From Strigamia acuminata (taxonomy: Eukaryota; Arthropoda; Chilopoda; Geophilomorpha; Linotaeniidae), in assembly GCA_949358305.1 (NCBI GenBank), contig OX442320.1:2546501-2606500 (forward strand): a DNA stretch of 60,000 nucleotides. Reading direction: 5' to 3'. The first letter of the stretch is position 1; every line of letters begins with the position of its first letter. Under the pieces are notes generated by a model, which was not told the DNA's origin, ran no database searches, and saw nothing but the letters and a program-made list of their open reading frames with translations. Below are positions 8,141 to 19,335 of the stretch, piece by piece. The translations under genes were made by a program, and so were the position numbers.

Positions 8141-10390
8141 TGGGTCGGCCACAAAGAAGATGTCACCATCAACAAGGAAGATGTTGTCATCCAAAGAAAA
8201 AAAGAAAGAATAGAAGAGAGAAGATAATCGTAGTCGAAATGAACATTTCAGAATCTCTATTGGAAATTCCAGTAATAGTGAACAACATGGAAGTCAAGGC
8301 AGTTATGGACACTGGAGGAAAACGCAACGTTATCAGCGAAGAGCTTGCTGAAGCTTTACAGTTGAAGTACCCGCCAAGCCCAAATATACGATTACAAGGG
8401 GTAAGCGGAGAACTTGTGACTCCAATAGGAAAAACCAAGATGAACATTACAATTGGTGAATTAACATACAGGATCGAGGTCCTGATTGTTAAAGGATTTC
8501 ATTATGAATTACTGCTAAGTGACCCATTCATGCTGTTCGCGAAGTGCGTGTTAGACTACGACAAACAAAAAATCTTTGTGGGCCGAACTAGTGGAAAGGA
8601 AGTGTCATTTCCAATGAATAAAACTTTTGTTGATCAGAATTATGTTGCGAGGGTAATGAAAAACATCACAATTCCACCAATGCATGAGTGCATTGTTCCC
8701 ATCTATTTGAATAAAGCAATAACATTGGACATGTTTGTACAACCATTACATAATGTCACTGATAGATTTGCTGTGATAGGTTGTAAAACTTTAACAGATT
8801 TCAAGAACGGAAAAGGCATCATTCGAGTGGCTAACCCAACCAAGAAGACAGTCTTTCTGAAGGAGAAGTCAGCAATCGCAAAAGCTTATTATGTGGTTGA
8901 TGTTGGGGTGTTTGACGAAAAACAGGTACACTGTTTTGACTTTGACTCCTCAATAGCAAAAGACAAAATGAATAAAGACCAACAAGAGCAAATGCGACAA
9001 CTTCTTCAAAAGAATCAAGACAGATTTGCTGTTTCTGACAAGGATTTGGGAAGAGTTCAAGTGTATAAGCATAAAATCGATACTGGAGACCATGAACCAA
9101 TACATTTGCAACCGTATCGTCGTTCTATGAAGGAAAAAGAAGTCGAAGCAGAGGAAACAAAGAAATTGCTTGATATGGGAGTGATAAGGGAATCAGAAAG
9201 TCCCTGGAGCGCGCCTGTATTGCTAATAAAGAAAAGAGATGGTAAGTGGAGATTTTGTGTCGACTGGAGACGTTTGAATGCGATAACAAAGAAAATGGTG
9301 TACCCATTGCCAAGAATAGATGACACTTTAGATCAGCTGGCAGGTGCACAATTCTTCTCCATGATGGATCTTATTCAAGGATATTATCAAGTCGAAATAG
9401 ATGAACAAGATCGCGAAAAAACAGCATTTACCACTTCAAGCGGACATTTTGAGTTTAACGTCCTAGGAATGGGATTATGCAATAGTCCAGCGGCTTTTCA
9501 AAAGTTAATGAATAAAGTTTTAGGCAACCTCCTAGGCAAAGTTTGTATAGCGTACATTGATGACCTTATCATTTTCTCTAAAACATTCGATCAGCATTTG
9601 AAAGATCTAGACAATGTTTTCGACAAGCTTAGACAATCTAACTTAAAGGTGAAGTTGAGCAAGTGCACATTTGGGACAAACACCATTAAGTATTTGGGAC
9701 ATGTCGTGGACTCTGAGGGTATATCACCAGACCCTAGGAACTTGGAATCCGTCGCGAAGTTTCCAGTTCCTACTAACCTCAAACTTCTTCGAGGATTCAT
9801 AGGGCTCTGTTCGTATTACAGGAAGTTCATTCCAAGTTTTGCGGACATATCCAAGCCCTTAGTCAATTTGACGAAGAAGGACGAGAAATTTGATTGGGGC
9901 CCACCTCATGACAAGGCCTTTAAAACATTAAGGACCGCCCTTATCACCGTGCCAGTGCTTGCGCACCCTAATTTTGAAGAACCCTTCATGGTATCGACCG
10001 ACGCGAGCGCATATGGTCTTGGAGCAGTGTTGAAACAGAAGATAAACAAACAAGAACATGTGATAGCTTATGCCAGCAGACTTCTCAGCCAAGCAGAACA
10101 GAATTACACAGCCACGGAAAGGGAATGTCTGGCTATTCTGTTTGGAATTGAAAAGTACCGACCTTATCTGTATGGTAAGAAGTTCCAGATAATTACAGAC
10201 CATTCGGCACTTTAATGGCTAAAATCAGTCAAAAACCCCAATGGCAGACTAGCTAGATGGAGCCTACAGCTAGTAGACTTTGATTTCGATGTGATCTACA
10301 AGAGCGGAAAAGCGCACAAAGATGCCGACGCCTTGAGTAGGATTCCAGAAGATTTAAGCGAGGAAGAAAACAAAATAGTTCCCTCACTTT
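8140..10390 (+). pseudogene. Pol of element A, part 1 (protease, RT, RNase H), broken
   Basis: The frame is -1 relative to gag and is open upstream of the GTG at 8140 into gag, so a -1 frameshift is expected; GGAAAAC next to the gag stop is only near-canonical. Aspartic protease motif MDTGG is at about residue 56, RT catalytic YIDD at about 472, and RNase H STDAS at about 619. A TAA at 10213-10215 interrupts the conserved HSAL-WLK region of RNase H. The frame then continues ([22 protein letters not shown]) until copia B interrupts at 10391. One nonsense change plus one insertion make it non-functional. Confidence 0.92.
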
Positions 10391-10823
10391 TGATAAGTCC
10401 GTGGAGGCCAGGAAACATCGGAAAGGAGTTGAAACCAGCTTAAAATGTGCGGGGAGCTCGCACTTCGCGCCCGCCATGTTTTAATCACATGAAAGCATAA
10501 AAGCAACTGGGTTTGAGGCTAATTGGTCTCAAACCGTACAAAATATGACAATAGGACAAATCAATAGCAACAAGCATTGATTTGTTCTTTACAATATAAG
10601 TAATTGTTAACCTAGGCATAATTAACCGATAAACAACACGGAAAACAACATTTATCGCTCTCTCAAGCAGACGACACAAGAAACATAGAATATGTGTGTT
10701 AACACACAAGAGTAGCATTAATATGCGCTACACGGGTATCCAAAGGATGCCAACACACATATCTGCCATGCCTATCCAGAAATGCATGGGGAAACGGACA
10801 AAATAATTAATCGCATACTAATA
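10391..10823 (-). repeat. 3' LTR of element B
   Basis: 433 bp, matching 16812-17244. In element orientation it is preceded by the polypurine tract CGAAGGGGGATT (10835-10824). Confidence 0.93.
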
Positions 10824-10840
10824 AATCCCCCTTCGATTAA

Positions 10841-13800
10841 TCAATTTGTCGCGACAAAAATGTGCTCGCACAACGCGTCCAATTTTGCGCGGGACAACCA
10901 CTTTGTCATAATGTCCGCGACGTTGAGGGTCCCTGGGATGTGCCTGATTCGAAAAACACCTTTCTCGAACCAGTCGCGCAAGAAATGCAATTTCACGTCT
11001 ATGTGTTTGTTTGCGCGATTTTCTATGCGGTTTTTCGCATATTGAATCGCAGGCATCGAATCGGCATAAACACATGGTATTTCCCGGTCAAACCCGTCAA
11101 TCATCACTTCCGCGTCAAATATGCGTTCTAACCAAATTATCTCCTTCACACCGTCCACAACCGCCAAGAATTCGCTTTCCATAATGGAAAGAGCGGTAAT
11201 GGTCTGCTTATGGCAGTTCCAGGAGACGGGGACACCACCCAGATAGATAATGTGCCCGCCAAAACTTCGGCGCTTGTCTTGGTCCAGCGCGTAAGACGCA
11301 TCTGTGTAAACAGTTAACTTGTCACTTTGACAGTTCCCAAGATTAATGGAGAAATTCGGCGTATTAGCCAGGTAACGCAACACTTGAAGCAGCATGTTTA
11401 CGTGTCGTGTCGAGTGAGTCTCGTTGTATTGAGACAATACAATTACAGAAAACAAGATATCGGGTCTTGTGCGACTTGCGATGAAGAGCAAACTTCCGAC
11501 AAGAGACCGATATGGAAAACTCGAATTAACACGTTCTCCCGTTTGGACTTTTTGGATCATAGTGCCGGGCGTGCCAGGCACTCTAACACGGTGAGATGGG
11601 TCAATACCGTATTGCTTGCAGAGCTTCGCAATATAGGTGCGTTGATGAATGAGGATATTCCCCCCGTCCCTACAAAACTCAATCCCTAATAAAAGGGTGA
11701 CGGGGCCCAAATTGACAATCTCAAAGGATTGTTGAATCCATTCTAAAACGCACTCTTCTGCCAACTCATCCCTCGAAAATAATACAATATCGTCGACGTA
11801 AAAGATGAGTATGGCGTCCGAACCCAAGCTATACACACAGTTAAGACCCAAAACCGGTTCAAAACCTATTTCAATCAGCTGGTCGTGTAAGCGCTGGTAC
11901 CACATACGACCAGACTGATGAAGCCCATAGAGAGATTTTCTCAACTCCCAACATTTGTGTTGGTTTTCAGGTGTTCGATATCCCTTGGGGATGTTGATGT
12001 ACTGCACCTCATCGAGGTCCCCATATAGATATGCGGCCTTGATGTCAAGGTGTAAGTCACGCCAGCTCCTTAATACTACAAGAGTACAAAAGAACATCAT
12101 GACCAACACAAAGTTGACTACGGGGGAGAAGACCTCCGTAAAGTCAATGCCGGGCTTCTGCTTGAACCCTTGTGCAACAAGACGAGCACGATATCTGCTA
12201 ATCGCACCCGTATGATCCCTTTTGAGTTTATAAATCCACTTTGATCCTAGCAAGGTTTTATCCTTGACTTCACTTTTGTCAACCTCGACATACACCTCTC
12301 GTTCTTTAAAGATGTCGATTTCGTCCTCCATTGCCCTTTCCCAATCAGGTTTCCCAACACCTGTCACAGCCTCTTCGTAGGTGTCAGGCTCTACAGAGCA
12401 GCAACCAGCAAAACCGACATTGATGTCTTTGAAGTTGAACAATTCCGAGATATACTCGTATCCCTCGTCCCGACACCACCGCACAACTTCAACACGACTT
12501 CGAATTCTGTCATGCTTTGGTGAAATGTAATAAACATCAACCTGTCCAGCCGTTGCGCCTGATTTTCGCACAGACTGCCGTCTTTGCCATTTAGACATGT
12601 CCAACGGCAATAACCCACCAGCTGGAACTGTGCGTTCCCCTGTATCCTTTCCTTTTCGTGGGGGATTACGACGCACAGGTGTAGGTGACGTTCGGGGGGA
12701 TAGTTGAGGACTCGCATCAGGATCCTCAATTTCATCCTCGTCATCGGGGTAAATACTGAAGAAATTCTCATCGTCCCCCTTTGCCCCACCAATTTCATCA
12801 ACATTTGCATCTCTAAGGACATCTTGCACTATATCCTCGATGACATCTTCCACGACACCAGCGTTCTCAACTTGTTCAGGTGCCTTTTCGGGCGCAGGTT
12901 CCTGAATTGGGGGTGGGGGAACCACTGCTTCCGGTAGGGGGCCACCATGAACGCTGTCGTCGTCTGACGAGGAGCCATCCTCGTTTGAAGAATCAGACAC
13001 GCTGTCGAAATATGAGGGGCTCGAGGGAGGAATTTTCAAATTTTCATACCAAAAATTCTGTTCCAATATTTTGACATGTTTCGAGAGGAACACTTGGTTC
13101 CGTTTCGGGTCCCAAATTCGATACCCACGGGTGGAAGCCGCATAACCAATTAATGCCCCTGCCCACGCCCTTTCTTTCAATTTCCCACCCCTTGTCTGGG
13201 AAGGAATGTGGACATATGTCAATGCCCCAATGCATTTGACATGACGCAGGGACAATTTCTTATTGTAAAACACATTGTAAGGTGTTTTCCCTCCTAATCC
13301 CGTGTGTGGGAATCGATTTTTCAAATAAACGACAGAAACTGCAAGTTCTGCCCACAAAGTTGGGGAAAAATTATTCTCAAAAAGAAAAGCCCGGATTCCA
13401 TTAAGAATGGTGCGGTTCGCTCGCTCAGCAACCGAATTCATCTCGGGGCTGTATGTATTCGTCCTCATACATTTCAACCCAATGCTGTCAGTATAAGCAT
13501 TCCATTGTTTCGATATGAATTCCCCACCATTGTCAGTTTTAATGGCTTTGACCTTTTTAGAAGTAAGCCGTTCAATTTCCGTCAACCACTTCTTGAAATG
13601 ACCCAAAACTTCATCTTTCGTTTTCATGATGATAATCCACATCAGTCGGGAGAAATCATCAACCATAATTAGGTAATAAAATGCCCCACCAATGCTCTTA
13701 ACCGGTGAGGGCCCCCAAACATCTAAGTGAACAATTTCCAAAATCCCTTTAGTGGAGATATTAATAATGGGAGGAAAGCTTGCACGTGTGCTTTTCGCCC

Positions 13801-15652
13801 TCGAACAAGCATCGCAAGCCGACAATTCATTGTTGGAAAGTTTCAGCCCAAATACTTCATCGGATTTCTCCAACAATGCAATCCCTTTCGCATTAAGGTG
13901 CCCAAAACGTGAATGCCAAACATCCATCGTTTGAGGTTTGTCAGGCTTAATAAGAGCCTTATTCCCACCATTATCTTTCAAACTGTTTTGCACACCTTGT
14001 TTGGAAATCTTCGCAGTCTTTGATTTATTCCCATTGTTGACTACCAGGCCAGTGTGTGTGTTATTCAAAACGTTCAATTTCTGTTTCGGACTCGCATTAT
14101 TCGCAACGATCGCTGGCGCATTGTTCGCAGCAGTCACTTGCCCCATATTCGCAATTGCAGGTTTCCCTGTCTTACTCAAATTTTGGGTTAATGCAGTCTT
14201 AAAATCTAAATGAGTTAGTAATGAATTAACAATTTCTTCACCCTTTAAAGGTGGACTAGGCTCCACTGCCGCATTCTGTTGCGCAGGTAATGCAGCAGCG
14301 TTAACAATGTGTGCAGTATTCACTTGACAATTGACTTTATACATTCTATCACTCGTACGTGTCGCAGTGATAGAAGGCGCATCAATACTGTCATGAAAAA
14401 TGGACATTTTTCCATTCTTTACAAATGTGGTAGCCCCAGCTTCATCTGCACGACCTAATGAAATCAGATTCTTTCTGAAGTTTGGAGCGTAGAAGACATT
14501 TTTCAATTGTAATTCCCGTTTCTTTTGTCCATAAAAAGATATTAATGTCACAGTCCCGATGCCCTCGATTTTCGACTTTCCTTCGCCCTGCTGGACGCTG
14601 TAACCAGTTAATGGTTTGAAGTCGGAGAACCAGGACTTGTTGAACGAGAAATGGTCTGTCGCTCCTGTATCGACGTACCATTGCGAATCAAAGTTCGCAT
14701 GTGACACCAGCGATACGACAGGAGGTTGCTCTTGATTCGAAATCGCTGCGGAGAAGTAAGAGATGGGGACGTCATCAAAAATATTCATTTGGGTGACGGC
14801 GGCCTTTTGCCGGCCTTTTCCACGTGATTTTCCTCGTGGATTGCCCCTAAACTGTCCTGTTGATCCGCCTCTTCCAGTAAGTTGCTGTTTAGGTGGAGAA
14901 GGGCAGTCGCGGGAAAAATGGCCTGTCCCACCGCAGGTAAAACACACACGTGGGGAACTGGGCGCGGTTCCGCCGCGTCCACGTTGACCACTGCCTCCGC
15001 CAAAGAAGGCTCCAGTGTTTTCCAACGGTGTCGGGTTGGGCACTCCAAATTCGTCCCCCTTCTCGTAAAGGCGATTATACTCGCCTAAAAGTCTTTCTTT
15101 CACGGCAGCGGCCGTAAATTCCGGGTCGGGCCAGTGATACACTGTCTGTTTGACTGGCTCGAATTGGGGCGGCAAAAGGTCCAAGTACTGGAAAGCGTGG
15201 AACTCATCCGAGACCACAATCTTCACGTCGGCGAGTTGTGTAACTTTCCGGTCGACACGGGAAGTAAAGACGACCATCTCTTCATCCTCCCGTAGACGCA
15301 TATCGAGGAATTCCCGCCGGAGTCGGGCTTTGCGTGCGCGCGTGGTCGGCTGGTAAGCCGCTTTCAGCGCTTCCCACACACCCTTCGCGGTTGGGTGGGC
15401 CACAGCCACGACTTGCTGTGGTTCGTTGCAAGCCAGACAAATGGTGGAGCGGGCTTTTTCTTCGCCCTTTTCGTAGTCACGAATTTCCTTTGCCGGCGAT
15501 CCAGCAGGCGGTTCCTTGATTTTGCCGGTCACATGTCCCCAAACACTGTATGATTGAAGCAAAAGCTGGATCTGCATGCTCCAGGTGGGATAATTGGAGC
15601 CGTCCAGTTTGCGTACATCCTTGTAATCATCATGTCGGTCCCAATTCGACAT
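10841..15652 (-). CDS. Gag-Pol polyprotein of copia element B
   Basis: One frame of 1603 codons from the Met at 15652 (MSNWDRHDDY, which aligns with the start of element F's Gag) to the stop at 10841. An in-frame ATG 10 codons upstream is also possible. Order: UBN2-type gag with YQPTTRARKARLRREF; zinc knuckle CFTCGGTGHFSRDC at about 237-250; protease YVDTGATDHF at about 326-335; integrase with HSRFGHLNAKG...CDAC zinc site and D...D...E (HLDVWG, KTDNGGEF, VAERANR); RT with FYVDDIVLFS near 1283; RNase H with YTDASYA and the closing ADIMTKWLSRAKL. All catalytic motifs are present and there are no stops. Replication would yield cDNA inserted with 5-bp duplications, as seen here. Confidence 0.95.
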   Translation of the reverse strand: MSNWDRHDDYKDVRKLDGSNYPTWSMQIQLLLQSYSVWGHVTGKIKEPPAGSPAKEIRDYEKGEEKARSTICLACNEPQQVVAVAHPTAKGVWEALKAAYQPTTRARKARLRREFLDMRLREDEEMVVFTSRVDRKVTQLADVKIVVSDEFHAFQYLDLLPPQFEPVKQTVYHWPDPEFTAAAVKERLLGEYNRLYEKGDEFGVPNPTPLENTGAFFGGGSGQRGRGGTAPSSPRVCFTCGGTGHFSRDCPSPPKQQLTGRGGSTGQFRGNPRGKSRGKGRQKAAVTQMNIFDDVPISYFSAAISNQEQPPVVSLVSHANFDSQWYVDTGATDHFSFNKSWFSDFKPLTGYSVQQGEGKSKIEGIGTVTLISFYGQKKRELQLKNVFYAPNFRKNLISLGRADEAGATTFVKNGKMSIFHDSIDAPSITATRTSDRMYKVNCQVNTAHIVNAAALPAQQNAAVEPSPPLKGEEIVNSLLTHLDFKTALTQNLSKTGKPAIANMGQVTAANNAPAIVANNASPKQKLNVLNNTHTGLVVNNGNKSKTAKISKQGVQNSLKDNGGNKALIKPDKPQTMDVWHSRFGHLNAKGIALLEKSDEVFGLKLSNNELSACDACSRAKSTRASFPPIINISTKGILEIVHLDVWGPSPVKSIGGAFYYLIMVDDFSRLMWIIIMKTKDEVLGHFKKWLTEIERLTSKKVKAIKTDNGGEFISKQWNAYTDSIGLKCMRTNTYSPEMNSVAERANRTILNGIRAFLFENNFSPTLWAELAVSVVYLKNRFPHTGLGGKTPYNVFYNKKLSLRHVKCIGALTYVHIPSQTRGGKLKERAWAGALIGYAASTRGYRIWDPKRNQVFLSKHVKILEQNFWYENLKIPPSSPSYFDSVSDSSNEDGSSSDDDSVHGGPLPEAVVPPPPIQEPAPEKAPEQVENAGVVEDVIEDIVQDVLRDANVDEIGGAKGDDENFFSIYPDDEDEIEDPDASPQLSPRTSPTPVRRNPPRKGKDTGERTVPAGGLLPLDMSKWQRRQSVRKSGATAGQVDVYYISPKHDRIRSRVEVVRWCRDEGYEYISELFNFKDINVGFAGCCSVEPDTYEEAVTGVGKPDWERAMEDEIDIFKEREVYVEVDKSEVKDKTLLGSKWIYKLKRDHTGAISRYRARLVAQGFKQKPGIDFTEVFSPVVNFVLVMMFFCTLVVLRSWRDLHLDIKAAYLYGDLDEVQYINIPKGYRTPENQHKCWELRKSLYGLHQSGRMWYQRLHDQLIEIGFEPVLGLNCVYSLGSDAILIFYVDDIVLFSRDELAEECVLEWIQQSFEIVNLGPVTLLLGIEFCRDGGNILIHQRTYIAKLCKQYGIDPSHRVRVPGTPGTMIQKVQTGERVNSSFPYRSLVGSLLFIASRTRPDILFSVIVLSQYNETHSTRHVNMLLQVLRYLANTPNFSINLGNCQSDKLTVYTDASYALDQDKRRSFGGHIIYLGGVPVSWNCHKQTITALSIMESEFLAVVDGVKEIIWLERIFDAEVMIDGFDREIPCVYADSMPAIQYAKNRIENRANKHIDVKLHFLRDWFEKGVFRIRHIPGTLNVADIMTKWLSRAKLDALCEHIFVATN

Positions 15653-16811
15653 GGTGAAGAATTTGGTGAAAAATCGATGCACAAATCACAAAATTCACAA
15701 ATTTCGGCGAAAAACACTCGAAAAATTCACCAATTTGATGAAAACACACACTAATATTCACAATTCCGGTGAATATGCCGTGCAGAGAAGCGAAAACACC
15801 CCCAAAAATTGAAGGCGAAACAATCACAAACTTCCCTTTGGGCACCTCAATAAGTGAGGTGAAAAACCCGAATCTGGTCGCCCTACTAGCTTCCGACCGA
15901 CCCACCTGGGGGCCGCGGGACGACTAGTTGGCCACGGACAAGCCCAGACCGGAATGAGACTGCACGTAGGCGACTGCCTAAAGGGTGCAGAATAAACAAA
16001 AGGACCCCAAAACAAAAACCTTAAGAATTAACAGAGTTTCACGAAAATAGCAACTAAAATACACTTTTCAGATGTGAAGTTGGCCAATTACGGGATCCTT
16101 GCGTCGTAATTGGTTCCCACGTTGCAGTAAACGTCGGCTTCACGTTGTCTTCGCACGGAACTGGGCTGACGTGCAGACCGCGTACACACTTCCGTGTATC
16201 GGCCAAAATCGATGTTGCGTACGTCCACGCCTTCGTACCCGCTTTCCTGGATGCGAAGCACGGAAATAACCGCCTGCACACACGCTTATCGTGTGCAGGA
16301 CTTCTCGGTGATCGCCGGATTAAATTCGCGAGTTGAATCTCGTCGTTCTTGACGAAAAATCCAACGAAAATGGCTGCCGGTGCAACAATCGTCGATTCGC
16401 GACGATTTCTTCGCAAAATGACGGTTTCCAGACGTTCCCACGCTGGAAAGACACCAAATGCGGCGGCTAATCGACGTATTCGTTCGTCGAAACGTTGGGC
16501 GTGCGTGTGTCGTTCCGTACACACTCGTAGACACGCTAACTTCGCAAACAAAAATGGCGCCGCCCGAGAAAAACTCGGTTATATCGGCGAAAAATAAACG
16601 AAATGCAATGTTCCTTACACCGTTTTGCTCCAAATTCACTGTAGAATTGTCCGCACACGTCGTCACGGCTGTCCTTCGCGAAAAATTCCGGTTTTCGGCG
16701 ATACGTCTCGGCGACGATCTGCGACGAACTTCCAACGTTCGTTTTCGCCCGAAAAACCTCACGAACTCGTCAATAACCTGTTGGCCCGATCGTGAGACCT
16801 CTGCTACCATT
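15653..16811 (-). other. leader and primer-binding site of element B
   Basis: In element orientation the LTR is followed by AA and TGGTAGCAGAGG (16809-16798), complementary to the 3' end of initiator methionine tRNA. The roughly 1.1-kb leader is non-coding. It shares blocks with the leader of element F, for example CACCCTTTAGGCA near 15985 and GGTCGGAAGC near 15895. Confidence 0.75.
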
Positions 16812-17244
16812 TGATAAGTCCGTGGAGGCCAGGAAACATCGGAAAGGAGTTGAAACCAGCTTAAAATGTGCGGGGAGCTCGCACTTCGCGCCCGCCATGT
16901 TTTAATCACATGAAAGCATAAAAGCAACTGGGTTTGAGGCTAATTGGTCTCAAACCGTACAAAATATGACAATAGGACAAATCAATAGCAACAAGCATTG
17001 ATTTGTTCTTTACAATATAAGTAATTGTTAACCTAGGCATAATTAACCGATAAACAACACGGAAAACAACATTTATCGCTCTCTCAAGCAGACGACACAA
17101 GAAACATAGAATATGTGTGTTAACACACAAGAGTAGCATTAATATGCGCTACACGGGTATCCAAAGGATGCCAACACACATATCTGCCATGCCTATCCAG
17201 AAATGCATGGGGAAACGGACAAAATAATTAATCGCATACTAATA
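16812..17244 (-). repeat. 5' LTR of element B
   Basis: 433-bp partner of 10391-10823, followed on the plus strand by the second ACTTT. Confidence 0.93.
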
Positions 17245-18943
17245 ACTTTTACTCGAACAGCTCGACCTTCCTGCTGAGCAGCGTAAGGACAAGAAGCTAC
17301 TGGAATTGATCACCGCAATGAATCAAGTAGAGCAACTTCCGAAGAAGAGAAGACGTCCTCTAAAGCAGTTCGTCCTTCTCGATAACGTGTTGTTTAGGAA
17401 GAAAAATTCTCTGAATTCCCTAGACACGGAAGTAAATCTGTTATACGTTCCACAGCATTTGAAAACGGCCGTTCTTGAAGAAATGCATGATGGACTGACG
17501 GGTGCTCACTTGGGCCTAAACAAAACATGGAAGAGAATGAGAACAAGATTCTTCTGGCCCCGGATATATAAAGACGTTAGAAATTACGTACTTTCTTGTC
17601 CACATTGCGCGAGCTCGAAATCAATGACGACAGCGCCAAAAGGTTTAATGCAGCCGTGGTCTACGATATCTAAGCCTTTCGAGAGGATTGGAATCGACAC
17701 ACTGGGAAGTTTTCCGACCTCCGACAAGGGCAACAAGTATGTTTTCGTAATGACAGATTATTTGTCGCGGACAGTGATTGCTAGAGCAGCTCCAGCATCA
17801 ACAGCGTTGGAAGCAGCTAGAACTCTGCTTTATGAGTTAATGTTGAAGGAAGGCAGTCCGAGAGAAATCCTGAGCGATAGAGGCACAGAATACAGAAACA
17901 AAATGGTGGAAGAAGTATCAAATATGTTTAAAGCCCTACATAAAACCACTTCAGGGTACCATCCAAGGACCAATGGCCTCACAGAAAGATTCAATGCGAC
18001 GTTTGCAAAAATGTTGCAGATTTATGTTGATAAGGACCAGAGGGACTGGGATGATTTTTTGCCATTTTTGCTTTTCTCGTATAATACCGGTGTGCACGAG
18101 ACAACAGGATATACACCTTATTATCTTTTGAAAGGATATGAAGTTGATTTGAACGTGGACGTAAACCTCAACTTACCTCAAAAAGAATTTACCTTGCGAA
18201 CCTCAAAATTCATCAGAGAAGCTAGGAAAATAGCAAATGAAAGGTTGGAATGGCAAGGAGAAAAAAGCAGAAAAAGATTCGATCAAGGCCGAGTTCATGT
18301 GGAATTTGACCCAGGAGAATTAGTATATCTCAAAACACCCAATAGAAAAGTTGGGTTAAGTGAAAAACTCCTGCCACAATTCTCAGGCCCATACGAAATA
18401 GTAAGAAGAACCGCGCCAAATGACTACGAAATTAGAAGTTCAAATGGAAAGAAAACAGATGTTGTTAACATTGAACGATTAAAACCGTATAAACCCAGAG
18501 AAGAAATTCCAGCGGAGATATTAGAAGAATTGACAGCTAAAAAAGTCACATTTGCTGATGAAACTGCAACACAGAGTGAAAAACAACAAGAAATTGAAGA
18601 AAACACGTCAATTTCGCCAATTCCGATCGCTAAAGAACGATTCATTAGCGATGACGATCAAATTTCGTTAAAAACACTCTTTGAACCTGAAGAAAATACA
18701 ATAAAAGTGTCAAATTTCCCAATTCCAAGCGAAAAAGAGCGATTAAAAGCGCTCTATGGACCGAAAGAAATTATGGAAAGATGGCAAAACGAAGACGAAC
18801 GGAAAAACGAAGAAAATCAATTGCGAAAATCGCCGACAGGTGTCGTTGACGCAGTCGATGACGCGTCGCCGCCTGAAATCGAGAGTTTCCGGTCACGTCG
18901 CCTTCGCAAACAGGCTCGTCGTGACTACAGTGGATTGTGTTAA
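17245..18943 (+). pseudogene. Pol of element A, part 2 (integrase)
   Basis: The frame continues from part 1 after the B insertion and ends at TAA 18941-18943. It has the integrase zinc site (HDGLTGAHLG...CPHCASSK), catalytic D in GIDTLG, D in LSDRGTEY, and E in NGLTERFN, then a C-terminal region with the GPYEIVRR core. The tail past about residue 400 is charged and low-complexity. The domain itself looks intact, but it is separated from its RT by element B. Confidence 0.92.
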
Positions 18944-19335
18944 GGTTTTCTGAGACGAACCGGGTTTACTGTGTGACTCAAAGAAACCTAAAGCATTAAT
19001 AACAGCAGCAGTTGATTTGTGTGTGATTCCGTAAGTGAAGAGAGTGAAATTTAGAACGAATTTGGCGAGCAAATAGCTTAAAAACGAAACGAATAACATC
19101 GCGAAATGGAAATTTAGGCTTAAATAATTGTGTTAAAACTTCAAAATGAAATTTTAGTGTGTGCATACATTATCAAGTGACTAATTAGTTAAAAAATTGT
19201 TAAATTTAGTGTAAATTAGTGCAACATGAAATTTTAAATGAAATAACGAATGGAAATTGAAAAATTTTTGTGAAAATTTTGAATTAATGAAGTAATTTAT
19301 TTTATTTTCTTTTCAAATAATATATTAGAATCCGA
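18944..19335 (+). other. spacer between integrase and ORF3 of element A
   Basis: AT-rich non-coding. ATATTAG just upstream of the ORF3 ATG at 19336 could be a splice acceptor for a subgenomic message. Confidence 0.45.

Larger units (their letters stand above)
10391..17244 (-). mobile_element. Ty1/copia LTR retrotransposon B, complete, nested in pol of A
   Basis: 433-bp LTRs at both ends match without visible difference. The flanking duplication ACTTT is at 10386-10390 and 17245-17249, and removing the insertion plus one duplication restores frame continuity of A's pol. Encoded on the minus strand: a single gag-pol frame ordered gag, protease, integrase, RT, RNase H, which is the Ty1/copia order. 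The frame has no internal stop, so the copy may be active. LTR ends are placed to within 1-2 bp because of shared bases. Confidence 0.95.

Noticed and set aside
10485-10718. 77-codon frame repeated at 16906-17139
   Set aside because: It is an LTR sequence of element B, present twice for that reason.
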